From positions 124,001 through 188,000 of the forward strand of contig NZ_FZLO01000002.1 in NCBI RefSeq assembly GCF_900197595.1: a stretch of 64,000 bases of DNA, in the 5' to 3' direction. Below, in pieces: positions 1 through 8,909 of this stretch (the first letter of the stretch is position 1; the number at the start of each line of letters is the position of its first letter). This stretch comes from Scatolibacter rhodanostii (GTDB lineage Bacteria; Bacillota; Clostridia; Oscillospirales; Acutalibacteraceae). The notes below the pieces were generated by a model, which had not been told where the DNA came from, made no database searches, and worked only from the letters and a program-made list of their open reading frames with translations. The position numbers and the translations under genes are program-made.

Positions 1-14
1 ATAGCTTCAGACAT
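1..14 (-). CDS. Start of an unidentified gene running off the left edge
   Basis: Only the first codons (Met-Ser-Glu-Ala) lie in the window. The start is supported by a strong Shine-Dalgarno sequence on the minus strand (GAGGAGGA, from plus bases 21-28) seven bases before the ATG. Nothing can be said about function. Confidence 0.4.
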
Positions 15-214
15 TTTAACTCCTCCTCTAGCTTTCCTATTACATACAATTTCCTCACCTATCCTGAGTATATCGTCTAATATTAAAATCGTCAAGCAAA
101 TAAATGCGGTCTGTACCCTCTTGTTCTGCTTCTATAAATCCCTTATAATAGAAAACAGCTGGCTCCTCATGTAGTCTAAGGAACAATCAGCTGTAATAAA
201 AGCAGTGAGGTTTT

Positions 215-580
215 ATGATGTCATTACGCAAAAAAAGATTTGCACATGTAGCTGTTTTCTGGCTTTTAGGTATTTTCTTATTTATTCTTGTAATTCAGTT
301 AGAAATCCCTTGTTGGATAAAATCACTTACTCATCTTGACTGCCCTAGCTGCGGCACTGTACGCATGATGGGTTATCTAAAGCAAGGAAACTTCTTATCT
401 GCTTTTTCACAAAACCAATTTATGTTTTTTGCGCTACCCATCACCGCTATTTTCACCATTATTGCAAGCTGCCGCTATGTAAAAACGGGCAAAATATTGC
501 AAAGAAAAGCAGAACAGCTATTTTTGCTGACACTTATCGTCATCGGCATTTTATTTGCTGTTCTGCGCAATCTTGTTTAA
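215..580 (+). CDS. DUF2752 small membrane protein
   Basis: A 121-residue integral membrane protein of unknown function. The sequence shows three hydrophobic segments (about 11-30, 66-85, 99-117) and, after the first, the motif LDCPSCGTVRMMGYL, which matches the CPxCGxTR signature of DUF2752. A GTGAGG ribosome binding site precedes two adjacent ATG codons (215 and 218). It converges with the next gene, with only three bases between the stops and no obvious terminator. The role of the family is not known; the cysteine pair could bind metal or form a disulfide (inference). Confidence 0.75.
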   Translation: MMSLRKKRFAHVAVFWLLGIFLFILVIQLEIPCWIKSLTHLDCPSCGTVRMMGYLKQGNFLSAFSQNQFMFFALPITAIFTIIASCRYVKTGKILQRKAEQLFLLTLIVIGILFAVLRNLV

Positions 581-583
581 ATT

Positions 584-1060
584 TTAGAAATTTTTATTCT
601 GCCGAATCATCGGCGAAAGTCCTTCATAAATAACCAATACACCTACTATTTTTACCAACAGCTTAATCAAACCAAACGGATTGGTAATTAAGGATACTCC
701 CAGAATAACGATGAACACGGCAATAATCAGATCTACTACCCAACGAGAATATCCTATCTTCTTTTTCTCAAAGGCCTTTTGAATTTCTGTAATCCCATAC
801 ATAAGAATAAGGATACCAAGCAACGTGGGCAGCAAGCCTAAAATAAATTGCGGTAAAATAATCAGCACCAACGCAATTACAATAGAAATAATGCCTTCTG
901 TTTGCTGTGTGCCCATTTTATTATTGATACAAGACACTCCATAAATCAAAACAAGTATACCAAGAACCACCATCAACCATTTAAGGGCAGAGTAAGGAAA
1001 TAGCACCAATACGGCACCGGCTATCATACATAAAATAGAACGAAAATTTTTATCTTGCAT
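584..1060 (-). CDS. DUF308 (HdeD-like) membrane protein
   Basis: A 158-residue, almost wholly hydrophobic protein with five to six predicted membrane segments made of internally similar repeats (for example VLGILVLIYG and LLGILILMYG), the hallmark of DUF308/HdeD-like proteins. HdeD of enteric bacteria is linked to acid resistance, but in Clostridia the role is undefined. It has its own start with AGGAGCC-like Shine-Dalgarno sequence on the minus strand. Flanking genes give no clue to function. Confidence 0.7.
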   Translation of the reverse strand: MQDKNFRSILCMIAGAVLVLFPYSALKWLMVVLGILVLIYGVSCINNKMGTQQTEGIISIVIALVLIILPQFILGLLPTLLGILILMYGITEIQKAFEKKKIGYSRWVVDLIIAVFIVILGVSLITNPFGLIKLLVKIVGVLVIYEGLSPMIRQNKNF

Positions 1061-1280
1061 TCGTCAGGCTCCTTTACAAATTAAATTCTATTTTTAATCT
1101 ATCTAAACATAAGACCAATCATCAATAACAGCTTTATTTTTAGCTTTCTATTTTTTATACGCTGTTTATACTGGTATTATAACAAACAAGTACTAAAAAG
1201 AAAGCCTTTTAACAAATTCAACATAAAGAATTAAGTTTTTTGTTATATTTTATTTTCGCATAAATGTATCTTTCCACTTT

Positions 1281-1931
1281 TTATTCTATAACACTTGCTT
1301 TTGGCAAAACCAAATCATTAAACTTATGCTCATACTTTAAAAATATATCCACTAACCCCTTTTCAAATTGAGTGCCTGCACCTTTCTTAATCTCCTCACA
1401 CGCATAGTCATGTGAATGCGCCAAACGGTAGCTGCGGTTATTAACCATGGCATCATAAGCATCACAGATAGAGGTTACTCTTGCCACCAGTGGAATATCC
1501 TTACCGCTTATTCCATAGGGATACCCTTTCCCATTCCACCACTCGTGATGATAAACCGAAGAATCATGAGCCAAAGGAATTAACTCTTCTGTCATACCCG
1601 TTATATCACCTGCACGGATATGCACAAAAAGCTTATCCGCAAATCTCGTATGGCTCTGAATAATCCGATACTCCTGTAAAGTAAGTTTTCCTGGTTTGGA
1701 TAGAATTTCAGGTGGAACACAGACCTTTCCAATATCGTGGTAAAAAGCTGCCATTCCAAATAGCTTAACTTCCTCAGGTGTTGCTTCTTGTAAATATTGT
1801 GCAGAAGAGTCTAACAAGTCACTCAACGTACTAACCAATTGTTTAACGTTGCAGATATGTGTAAATTGATCAAGCGGTAGCTTTTTTATAATATCGTTTA
1901 CATTTGTTCCTTTATAGGTACTAGCGTCCAT
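1281..1931 (-). CDS. HD-GYP-type phosphohydrolase domain protein
   Basis: About 216 residues, essentially a stand-alone HD-GYP domain. Metal-binding signatures are visible: the HD pair in FYHDIGKVCVP, then HHEWWNGKGYP and SICDAYDAM. HD-GYP proteins hydrolyse cyclic di-GMP (some cyclic GMP-AMP) to linear products or GMP. I start it at the ATG at 1931 because GAGGAGGG lies six bases upstream; an in-frame ATG at 1946 lacks such a site. It lies 40 bases downstream of a large GGDEF/HD-GYP gene on the same strand, so the two probably form one transcription unit. No membrane segment or sensor domain is present. Confidence 0.8.
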   Translation of the reverse strand: MDASTYKGTNVNDIIKKLPLDQFTHICNVKQLVSTLSDLLDSSAQYLQEATPEEVKLFGMAAFYHDIGKVCVPPEILSKPGKLTLQEYRIIQSHTRFADKLFVHIRAGDITGMTEELIPLAHDSSVYHHEWWNGKGYPYGISGKDIPLVARVTSICDAYDAMVNNRSYRLAHSHDYACEEIKKGAGTQFEKGLVDIFLKYEHKFNDLVLPKASVIE

Positions 1932-1970
1932 TTTCTCCCTCCTCAACTTCTAACATCCTCAAACTATTTG

Positions 1971-4685
1971 TTATTGTTTATTGTTCTTCATCATTTTAAT
2001 AAAAAAGCTTGCTATATCGGGGTCAAATTGCTTACCCGAACCCTCGGCAATAACTTGCAGTGCCTGCTTTCTACCTTCTTCTGTGTCTCCGCTAAGGTTT
2101 AACGCCCTTTCATAATTTTCTGACACCGAAATAATTCTTGAAATAAGGGGAATCTCTTCTCCCTGCAATCCTTTGGGGTAACCACGTCCATCCCAACGTT
2201 CATGGTGACTATAAACGCCCCCCGCAATATCCAGCGTTGCAGGAGACAAGTTTAAAATTCGATAGCCGACGATGGGATGTTGCCGAACCAATTCCCTTCC
2301 TGCTTCTGTTTGTTCACGTTCACACCCAAAAAGCAGCGAGTCATCCAGCGTGATTTTGCCAATATCATGAAACCAACCTGCGTCTCTCAACTGACGAATT
2401 ATGGTTTCAGAAAGTCCCATTGCTCGTCCTGTCATTTCACACAACAAGCTGACTTGTTCAGAATGTTGACGTTCTTTCGCACTCTTCTCATGTAAAGCCT
2501 TCATAATATCTGAAACGGCTGCGTTACAGAAACTTTTAGAAGAGACATTTTTTTCATGATACATTTCATGCTCAGCATTTTCTAATATCTGCTGTAAACT
2601 TTGCCAATGCTTTTGCTTGGTGGCAACTCCAGCTGCCATACTAAAAGGAATCATCTTGATTTTTTGAGAAGCAAGTTCTTCTTTTAGCTTTGCCATTACT
2701 TTCACGGCATCGTCCTTTATGGTGCAAGGAAACAAAATTACAAATTCATCTCCACCCACACGAGCCGCTATGTCATTTTCTCTGCAATTACGTTTTAAGA
2801 TTTTTGCGGTTTTAACCAGCAGTTCATCCCCTGCCGTATGCCCAAATGTGTCATTCAAAAGCTTTAACCCATTCATATCCATATAGAGGACAGAAATCGG
2901 TAAATTTAAGGGTGTATCTATCTCCATCATTTTTTTATCGAAAAAAGTGCGGTTGTATAATCCAGTTAAAGAATCATGAAAACTAAGATATTCAATTTGC
3001 TGCTCTGCTTTTTTTCGTTCCGTAATATCGATGAAACTAATGACATACCCAATTTTTTTGCCATGCCGAATTTGTGGCAGTATGCGGTATTCAATATCAA
3101 AAAAAGATCCGTCTGCTCGCCAAAGAGTATTTTGTTCTGGACGTCCTGCCTCACCAGCCTGCAGATATTCTGTGACAGGTAAGTAATTGTCTAAGTTATG
3201 CAAAGCTAGATGATTACTGGGATGAATCAAATCTCGCATCTCTTTTCCCAGTAAGCTCTCTTCATCTTTATATCTTAAAAGTGTTAAAAAGCTCTTATTG
3301 TAAAAGGTGCATTTTCCTTCTAAATCTATCCCAAAAACACCCTCTGCTGTAGAATTAAGAATCAAACGCAGTTGATTTCTTTGTTTCTCAAGCATAGTAT
3401 TGCTTTCATTTAATTCATACGTACGTATTGCGACGGTTTCCTCTAAGTTATTCACTTGCTGCTGAATTTGATCAGCAAGGCTATTAAAAATTTCACTCAT
3501 AAACCCTACTTCGTCATTTCGAATAATTTGAACACGTTGCTTTAAATCACCTGCTGAAAAAGTCTTAGCAGCAGCTAGAAGAGAGCGTATTGGCGCAAAT
3601 AACTTTCTTGAAGCAACCCAATAGACGAAAAGAGAAGCAATGCCGACTACGATAACACTTACTACCGTAATCCAAATGTTCGAAGAAAATCCACCGGCCA
3701 TATAACTTTCCGGAAGCAAAGATATTGTCATCCAATCAATTCCATTATGCTGATATTCTTGTACATCCACATACCATTTTTCGTTTTCACTTTTTATGGT
3801 AAAAGCATCTCCATCTGAAAACTCATTATAATTAGGCAACTGATTAAAAATCGAATTATCCAAATCCTCAAGTGTTTTTCTCGTCAAAGTGCCATCAAGG
3901 TTATCTTGGGCATTTTCAATATTTGCCGAGTTAGCAATCAAGTACCCTGTGTTTTTCTCTATAATGACAGCATATCCGTTTGATGCGGATGCGATATCAC
4001 TTAGAGAACTATTTAAATCAGACAAGCGCATATGGGCAACCAATACGCCTCTGAGTTGGTCATCTTCGTCATAGACAGGCACTGCTGTCGACACAGAAAT
4101 ACCTAAATTTGAAAAAGCAGCAAATACTGGTGAAACCACTAAAGCGTTTGCCCTGATAGCTTCTTGATACCAAAGTCGCTCTCTAGGGTCAAAACTTCCC
4201 TTGTTTTTAATCACTTCCGTGGTAACCCAATTTTCTTCCGAAGGAAAATAGGGTGCCTGCCCTGGCAGATTTTTATCGTTCTGTACATAAGCCAGTTCTT
4301 CGTCTTCTCCGCGATAGGCCGCATAATATTCTCCGTCTACCGTTCCATAACCAATACTATAAAAGGCATTGCCATAGGTGGTCAGTGCACTAAAAAACAG
4401 ACCCTCCAAATCATCGGTATTGGTTAAATCTATCAAGCCATTTTCCACTAGTCTGCTCGTTACATCAGTCACACTAGCCGGAATCAGTGAGAACTCTGCA
4501 ATCTTCTTGGAAATATTTTGATTCATGCCTACAGACATAGCCGAAGCTCCACGTTCAATAGAGGCATACCCATTCGTTAAAATTACCAGTCCTGTAATAA
4601 AAATACCAGCCATCATCAAGCCCATAAAGATCATAAAAAATATGCTGCGGATAGACATGCTTTTTATTTTGTGAGATTTTTTCAT
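1971..4685 (-). CDS. Membrane sensor with dCache, HAMP, PAS, GGDEF and HD-GYP domains
   Basis: A 904-residue c-di-GMP metabolism protein. Order visible in the sequence: N-terminal membrane segment (about 14-36), a long extracytoplasmic dCache-like sensor, second membrane segment (about 335-357), HAMP linker, coiled coil, PAS domain, GGDEF domain with an intact RVGGDEFVILF active site, and a C-terminal HD-GYP domain (WFHDIGKITL, HHERWDGRGYP). The intact GGDEF signature suggests diguanylate cyclase activity, or GTP-sensing control of the HD-GYP phosphodiesterase. With the downstream lone HD-GYP gene it makes a small c-di-GMP module. The external ligand is unknown; dCache domains usually bind amino acids or organic acids. 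Confidence 0.88.
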   Translation of the reverse strand: MKKSHKIKSMSIRSIFFMIFMGLMMAGIFITGLVILTNGYASIERGASAMSVGMNQNISKKIAEFSLIPASVTDVTSRLVENGLIDLTNTDDLEGLFFSALTTYGNAFYSIGYGTVDGEYYAAYRGEDEELAYVQNDKNLPGQAPYFPSEENWVTTEVIKNKGSFDPRERLWYQEAIRANALVVSPVFAAFSNLGISVSTAVPVYDEDDQLRGVLVAHMRLSDLNSSLSDIASASNGYAVIIEKNTGYLIANSANIENAQDNLDGTLTRKTLEDLDNSIFNQLPNYNEFSDGDAFTIKSENEKWYVDVQEYQHNGIDWMTISLLPESYMAGGFSSNIWITVVSVIVVGIASLFVYWVASRKLFAPIRSLLAAAKTFSAGDLKQRVQIIRNDEVGFMSEIFNSLADQIQQQVNNLEETVAIRTYELNESNTMLEKQRNQLRLILNSTAEGVFGIDLEGKCTFYNKSFLTLLRYKDEESLLGKEMRDLIHPSNHLALHNLDNYLPVTEYLQAGEAGRPEQNTLWRADGSFFDIEYRILPQIRHGKKIGYVISFIDITERKKAEQQIEYLSFHDSLTGLYNRTFFDKKMMEIDTPLNLPISVLYMDMNGLKLLNDTFGHTAGDELLVKTAKILKRNCRENDIAARVGGDEFVILFPCTIKDDAVKVMAKLKEELASQKIKMIPFSMAAGVATKQKHWQSLQQILENAEHEMYHEKNVSSKSFCNAAVSDIMKALHEKSAKERQHSEQVSLLCEMTGRAMGLSETIIRQLRDAGWFHDIGKITLDDSLLFGCEREQTEAGRELVRQHPIVGYRILNLSPATLDIAGGVYSHHERWDGRGYPKGLQGEEIPLISRIISVSENYERALNLSGDTEEGRKQALQVIAEGSGKQFDPDIASFFIKMMKNNKQ

Positions 4686-5461
4686 CTTTTCACCATCTGA
4701 CTATTTCTTTTTTAAAGTTTTCCTGAATCTTTTTGTTTTTGCCGCAATTCAGTCAAACTAATTCTTTCAAACTATTATCTTTAAAGCAGTAATATGCTTT
4801 TACTTTAGTTCTATTGCAGATAAAATCCAACTAAGCGTTTTATCCGAAGTAAGGCAGTTTTTTGATGCTTAAAACACTGCTACTGTAAGTTTTTTCCAAA
4901 AAAATTATATTCCTATATTCTAAACTAATTTGTATTTATACGTTAATTCTCTTGGTTTCAACAATATCTGACACTTTATCATAACAAAAAATGCAAATTA
5001 ATAATTCTAAATTCAATTATTTTTTACCAATTTTTGTTTGCCATTAACCTTTGATTAACAAAATGAATGCAAATTTTGCTTTATCATTAACTATATCCCC
5101 CACATCAAGGTATTAACTTATGCTAAAGCAATTTTAAAAAGACACCTAGGAGATATTACTTCCCTTCTTACTACCATAACAAGGCAGAACACAGGTTACA
5201 ATCCTATGCTCTATGTTTACATTTATAGAAGCCACTTCAGCTATCTCGCAATCTTGGCTTTTGAAAACCTGTTAGACATCTGAATTCATCCATTTAATCG
5301 ACATAAACTGTCAATAAATCCATCTAAAATAACAGAATCAAATCCCTTTCTACAACCATTTCCCATATCATAAATCAGAGATTAATCTTCTACCTTTTAT
5401 TCTTCATTTTTCTCTTTCGCTCAATAATTTGCAGAAGTTTATAATTTTATTTTTACAACTC
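4686..5461. other. AT-rich stretch without recognised genes
   Basis: About 780 bases between the sensor gene and the tRNA promoter. It is very AT-rich, with stop codons in all frames and no ORF with a convincing ribosome binding site. It probably contains the promoter of the sensor operon. I see no repeats or strong hairpins in it. Confidence 0.5.
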
Positions 5462-5490
5462 TTGACGAAAAAGAAAAATTATGATATTAT
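5462..5490 (+). promoter_or_regulatory. Promoter of tRNA-Val
   Basis: TTGACG at 5462-5467, a 17-base spacer, and TATTAT at 5485-5490, about 43 bases before the tRNA. This is a good sigma-A type match in the right place. Confidence 0.65.
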
Positions 5491-5533
5491 AAATATCGCT
5501 GATTACTACTTAGTGTTAGTTTTCATGCATTAT

Positions 5534-5610
5534 GGGCGATTAGCTCAGCTGGCTAGAGCACCTGCTTGACGTGCAGGGGGTCAGCGGTTCAAGTCCGTTA
5601 TCGCCCACCA
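5534..5610 (+). tRNA. tRNA-Val (GAC anticodon)
   Basis: A 77-base cloverleaf. The acceptor stem GGGCGAT pairs with ATCGCCC and the CCA end is encoded. The D-loop (TAGCTCAGCTGG) and T-arm (GGTTCAAGTCC) are canonical. The anticodon stem CCTGC/GCAGG encloses the loop TTGACGT, giving anticodon GAC, which reads valine GUC/GUU codons. A strong promoter precedes it and a terminator follows. Remnants of mobile DNA downstream suggest this region has received integrations. Confidence 0.97.
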
Positions 5611-5617
5611 TACTTTA

Positions 5618-5665
5618 AAGCTTTGGCAGAACTTTCTTATTAGATTGTTCTACCAAAGCTTTTTT
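5618..5665 (+). terminator. Rho-independent terminator after tRNA-Val
   Basis: The arm AAGCTTTGGCAGAAC pairs with GTTCTACCAAAGCTT (one mismatch) and is followed by a T run. It ends the tRNA transcript. Confidence 0.85.
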
Positions 5666-5955
5666 CTTGCATACCAGAACCTATACTGTATTTCTACCTT
5701 ATTTCGTTCTTAAACTACATCAGCCGTACAAAATTAAATAAAACATTGAATTTTATTTATTCTATTCTTTTTGCCTTGAATTTCGAATTAAAGACAAAAA
5801 ACGAATCTTTTTAACTAGTTCGTCCGATGGAGTATCAAGGGGACTGAATTGCACTCTTATTGATTAGATAATGATGAATCCTGTGCAACTACAGCAGAAA
5901 AATTCTTGGCGTAGATAATCGTAGGCAACTCTTGACCACGTCTGCATTTTTTAAT

Positions 5956-6246
5956 TTATCCGACTGTCACAAGCTCATTGAGTGCCTTTACGGTCTTCCT
6001 ATTGCCGCAACAGAGAGTTTCTTTTATCTCTTCTATCGTAAAGATAATGTATGACCGATTCTGTTTGTCAATCCAATTGTTGCGTTGAGAGAATGAATTA
6101 CGGCTTAAGAGGATACTGTATAAGATTTTGGCAGTGTCTGATACCAAGCGATAGGCAGGGTTGGTGAATAAAACTTTTGGCATGGAAAAGAAACTGTATT
6201 GCTCGGCGCTGTTGCCATAAAAGTAGTCTAGGCTTAAGTTTGTCAT
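5956..6246 (-). pseudogene. Truncated RepA-type replication initiator (N-terminal part)
   Basis: Ninety-six residues that look like the N-terminal domain of the RepA_N/replication initiator A family of Bacillota plasmids and ICEs (YFYGNSAEQYSFFSMPKVL, then YRLVSDTAKILYSILLSR and a winged-helix segment ending KTVKALNEL). Full-length proteins are usually more than 230 residues, so this ORF stops early and is probably a remnant. It has a good ribosome binding site (GAGGAGAAA on the minus strand). Together with neighbouring transposase remnants it marks an old, decayed mobile island next to the tRNA. Confidence 0.65.
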
Positions 6247-6285
6247 TTTTTATTTCTCCTCTATTTTAAGAATGGGCAAAAGAAA

Positions 6286-6313
6286 AGACCTGAGTGAAAC
6301 CTCAGGTCTTAGT
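6286..6313 (-). terminator. Terminator-like hairpin
   Basis: AAGACCTGAG and CTCAGGTCTT pair around a short loop. On the minus strand the stem is followed by TTTTCTTTT, fitting termination of the minus-strand gene at 6376-6795. Confidence 0.75.
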
Positions 6314-6316
6314 GCT

Positions 6317-6354
6317 AATATTATTTGAATGTTATTTAAGATTCAAATAATATT
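6317..6354. repeat. 14-bp inverted repeat
   Basis: Perfect arms AATATTATTTGAAT and ATTCAAATAATATT separated by ten bases, just downstream of the 6376-6795 gene. It is AT-rich, so it may be part of a composite terminator or a trace of an element end. Confidence 0.55.
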
Positions 6355-6375
6355 ATAGAATACGGTAAAATTTAT

Positions 6376-6795
6376 TTATGCTGACGAAATAATAAATGTT
6401 TTAATCATACCATTATCACTTTCATCCCTAACTTCTTTAACCTCACCTATATATGTCTGAAAATTTTCAGGTGATACATTGATACTCACTATTTGTACGT
6501 TTGAAAGATCGATAGCAACATTATCGTTCTTATAAATAACAGTTATCGTATCACCAACTTCTATGTCATCTACTTTATCTAATCCCGTTATTGGGATTGT
6601 GGTATCCGCGGAAAAAGATAAGACTGTCTCGTTATATTCATCGTTTGGCAATACACTAACCTGATAACTGTTATTTTCATTCCAAATCATTTCAGTTATA
6701 ATTCCTTTATAGTACTTGTGAGTCACCTCAATGGTAACAATTTTAAGATAACGGTCTTCTGTGCAGATCGTTGAAAATATAGTGGTTGCAGTCAT
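6376..6795 (-). CDS. Hypothetical protein
   Basis: A 139-residue protein I do not recognise. It lacks a signal peptide or membrane segment and is rich in beta-branched residues. The middle part (VGDTITVIYKNDN) resembles small OB-like or barrel-like domains, but this is only an impression. A terminator hairpin follows. The surrounding mobile-element debris suggests it may be accessory. The start at 6795 has no strong ribosome binding site, so an internal start is possible. Confidence 0.45.
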   Translation of the reverse strand: MTATTIFSTICTEDRYLKIVTIEVTHKYYKGIITEMIWNENNSYQVSVLPNDEYNETVLSFSADTTIPITGLDKVDDIEVGDTITVIYKNDNVAIDLSNVQIVSINVSPENFQTYIGEVKEVRDESDNGMIKTFIISSA

Positions 6796-6922
6796 ACCCT
6801 ACTAACAACAGATAGTGTTCTGACAGGTCACATTGCTTTTTTACTAGCTTAGTGATACACTTTTTTATATACTATTTTAATTTATAAGTACTTAATTTCA
6901 GCACTAACAGATAGGAGAAAAA

Positions 6923-7261
6923 ATGAAAAATTTAAAATTAATTTTAGCTTTTATATGGCAAACTCTTATATCTCTTTTTTCACCATTTGCAATAGGCTTT
7001 ATTGTTTTATGCCTTACTGGGCGGAGTAAAAGTGATAGTCCTGAAATAGGAGCTGACCTTGATATTTCTATCATGATTGGAGTCGTTGCACTAATCGTAT
7101 GGCTAATAGCAGCTATACCTGTTACTGTCTGGTTGGGAAAAACACTTTACCATAGAAAGAAATGGATGTGCTTAATTCCTGTCTTATGGTTTATTTTTCT
7201 TTTTATATTAGTCGTGATGATAATGGGATTAGGTGAATTTTTAAGTGCTTTTGCTTTTTAG
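6923..7261 (+). CDS. Small membrane protein of unknown function
   Basis: A 112-residue protein with three strongly hydrophobic segments (about 8-30, 47-70, 84-108) and a short basic stretch before the last. AGGAGAA lies six bases before the ATG. A strong terminator follows at 7303-7343, so it appears to be a monocistronic gene. No family could be assigned. Confidence 0.6.
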   Translation: MKNLKLILAFIWQTLISLFSPFAIGFIVLCLTGRSKSDSPEIGADLDISIMIGVVALIVWLIAAIPVTVWLGKTLYHRKKWMCLIPVLWFIFLFILVVMIMGLGEFLSAFAF

Positions 7262-7302
7262 TATATTTTTTGATTTATTATTACGCTCGGCATTTGTGTA
7301 TA

Positions 7303-7343
7303 AAAACAGTCTTCAGCAATAGTGTTACTGAAGACTGTTTTTT
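7303..7343 (+). terminator. Rho-independent terminator
   Basis: AAAACAGTCTTCAG pairs with CTGAAGACTGTTTT around a loop, followed by a T-rich tail. It works for the upstream small membrane protein gene and is largely symmetrical. Confidence 0.85.
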
Positions 7344-7406
7344 ATTTCAATGCAATATCTCTACTTAATTCTTGAATCTTATATTAACAAAGGTAACTTT
7401 ATGGAT

Positions 7407-7763
7407 TTAATGATTATACTTGTGGATAACCTGATACCAATCAGCACAATCTTTTCCATAATTATTTGGCATATCTGAAAGAGGATTATATTTACTGAAA
7501 GCCATAGCTATTTGCTCTAATGTATAACCGGTAAAACCACTCTTATATGTTAGAGTGGAAAAAGATTTGTATATGAGAGTTAAAGCAGAACATTTTATAT
7601 TAAAATTAACGTCATCCTTTAACTTATACCAAATGATTTTCATATCTTCAAGATTTTCACTGCTATACTTTCTTTCATCTCTAATAATTCCTTGGTCAAC
7701 AGCAAAATTAATAGCTTTGATAGCTGTCATTGCAAATATTTGAGCTAATCCTGTGCTGCAATC
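7407..7763 (-). pseudogene. Gene fragment fused to an IS remnant
   Basis: The ATG-initiated ORF (7407-7730, 107 residues) is part of a longer open frame that continues upstream without a stop into IS3 transposase sequence (next entry). The junction lies near the residues SRH-DCSTGLAQIFA. The downstream portion (GIIRDERKYSSENLEDMKIIWYK and following) has no family I recognise. It lacks a ribosome binding site of its own. I read it as the tail of a host or element gene whose 5' part was replaced by an insertion sequence. Confidence 0.45.
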
Positions 7764-7885
7764 ATGCCTAGATGCAAGAATGTTCTTTACGGCAAGCTCT
7801 TTCGTAATTTTGCGAGTGCCATAATTATTTCGGCTAGTCTGAAATATTTCTATAATAGCGTTGGTGAGTTCAGTTGTTTCTTGAG
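7764..7885 (-). pseudogene. IS3-family transposase (orfB) remnant
   Basis: Reading the minus strand gives AIIEIFQTSRNNYGTRKI then TKELAVKNILASRH, the conserved helix-turn-helix region of IS3-family OrfB (YG-x-R-x-I-x-x-x-L pattern). Only about 40 residues remain. It abuts the 3' end of the ABC ATPase gene and joins an unrelated fragment, so it marks a deletion or insertion scar. Confidence 0.6.
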
Positions 7886-7900
7886 GCTTTTTTGTCCAGT

Positions 7901-8899
7901 TTATTGTGGACGATTCGATGTCTTATTATTTTCTGAAAATATATTACCCACAATTTGTTCAATGGAAGATTCTTTAACAGCTACATTAATAGGGTCATAC
8001 ATCCTTATAAGCTCAATAAGGGCATTTTTAGCCAGTATATCTGAATTTACCGATACAGTCCAAGTATGTTCATCTTTTGATTCAAGACTATAACCCCTAT
8101 GGTTTTGCCATACTGGGAAATCGTCAAATGACAGTATTACAGAGTAACCGTCATCATATTCTTCTTTAAATAAATCAAGTCCGCCATCATATAACTTTGC
8201 GCCTTCATCAATTAAAATAAGGCGTTTACAGGTGCTTTCAATATCATCCATATCATGGGTTGTTAAAATAATAGTGGTCTCTTTTTCTGCATTTATCTTT
8301 AAAATACATTCTCTCAATGCCTTTTTGCTCATAACGTCAAGACCAATAGTAGGTTCATCTAAATAAAGTATATCAGGGTCATGAAGCATTGATAAGGCTA
8401 AGTTAGCTTTCATCTTTTGTCCAAGGCTCAGCTGTCTTACAGGCCTATCCATAAAATCACTCATTTGAAGTACATCAATAAACAGCTTTTTATTAGTTTT
8501 GTATGTATTATCATCAATCTTGTACATCTTCTTATATACTTCAAATGTATCCTCAATAGGTAAGTCCCAATAAAGCTGAGAGCGCTGTCCGAATACAACA
8601 CCAATCCTTGCTGCATTTCTTTTTCTTTCATTGTATGGGATAATCCCATTAACTTCGATACTGCCTGCAGTTGGCGTCAATATGCCTGAAAGCATTTTTA
8701 TTGTAGTAGATTTCCCTGCACCGTTAGGCCCTATATATCCTACTATTTCACCCTTTTCAAGTTCAAAGCTAATATTCTTCACTGCTTCTTTGTACTCATA
8801 CTCTCTATGAAAAAGTGAACTTAAGCTACCTAGGATACCCGGTTTTGACTTTGCAATTTTAAATGTTTTAGAAACATTTTTAACACTTATAAAAGACAT
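7901..8899 (-). CDS. ABC transporter ATP-binding protein (ABC-2 exporter)
   Basis: A 332-residue ATPase that powers an ABC-2 type exporter made with the two permeases just upstream in the operon. Visible motifs: Walker A GPNGAGKS (about 55-62), Q-loop region GQRSQLYWDLP, signature LSLGQKMK, Walker B LYLDEPTIGLD and the switch histidine in TTHD. The N-terminal extension and the GQRSQLYWDLP element are typical of the ATPase partnered with DUF990-type permeases. The substrate is unknown. The last residues (SNRPQ) adjoin an IS3 remnant, so the natural C-terminus may have been altered. Confidence 0.88.
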   Translation of the reverse strand: MSFISVKNVSKTFKIAKSKPGILGSLSSLFHREYEYKEAVKNISFELEKGEIVGYIGPNGAGKSTTIKMLSGILTPTAGSIEVNGIIPYNERKRNAARIGVVFGQRSQLYWDLPIEDTFEVYKKMYKIDDNTYKTNKKLFIDVLQMSDFMDRPVRQLSLGQKMKANLALSMLHDPDILYLDEPTIGLDVMSKKALRECILKINAEKETTIILTTHDMDDIESTCKRLILIDEGAKLYDGGLDLFKEEYDDGYSVILSFDDFPVWQNHRGYSLESKDEHTWTVSVNSDILAKNALIELIRMYDPINVAVKESSIEQIVGNIFSENNKTSNRPQ

Positions 8900-8909
8900 A
8901 TTCTCCTCC

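Noticed and set aside
5611-5955. Attachment site duplicate of tRNA-Val
   Set aside because: No copy of the tRNA 3' end was seen downstream within the island.
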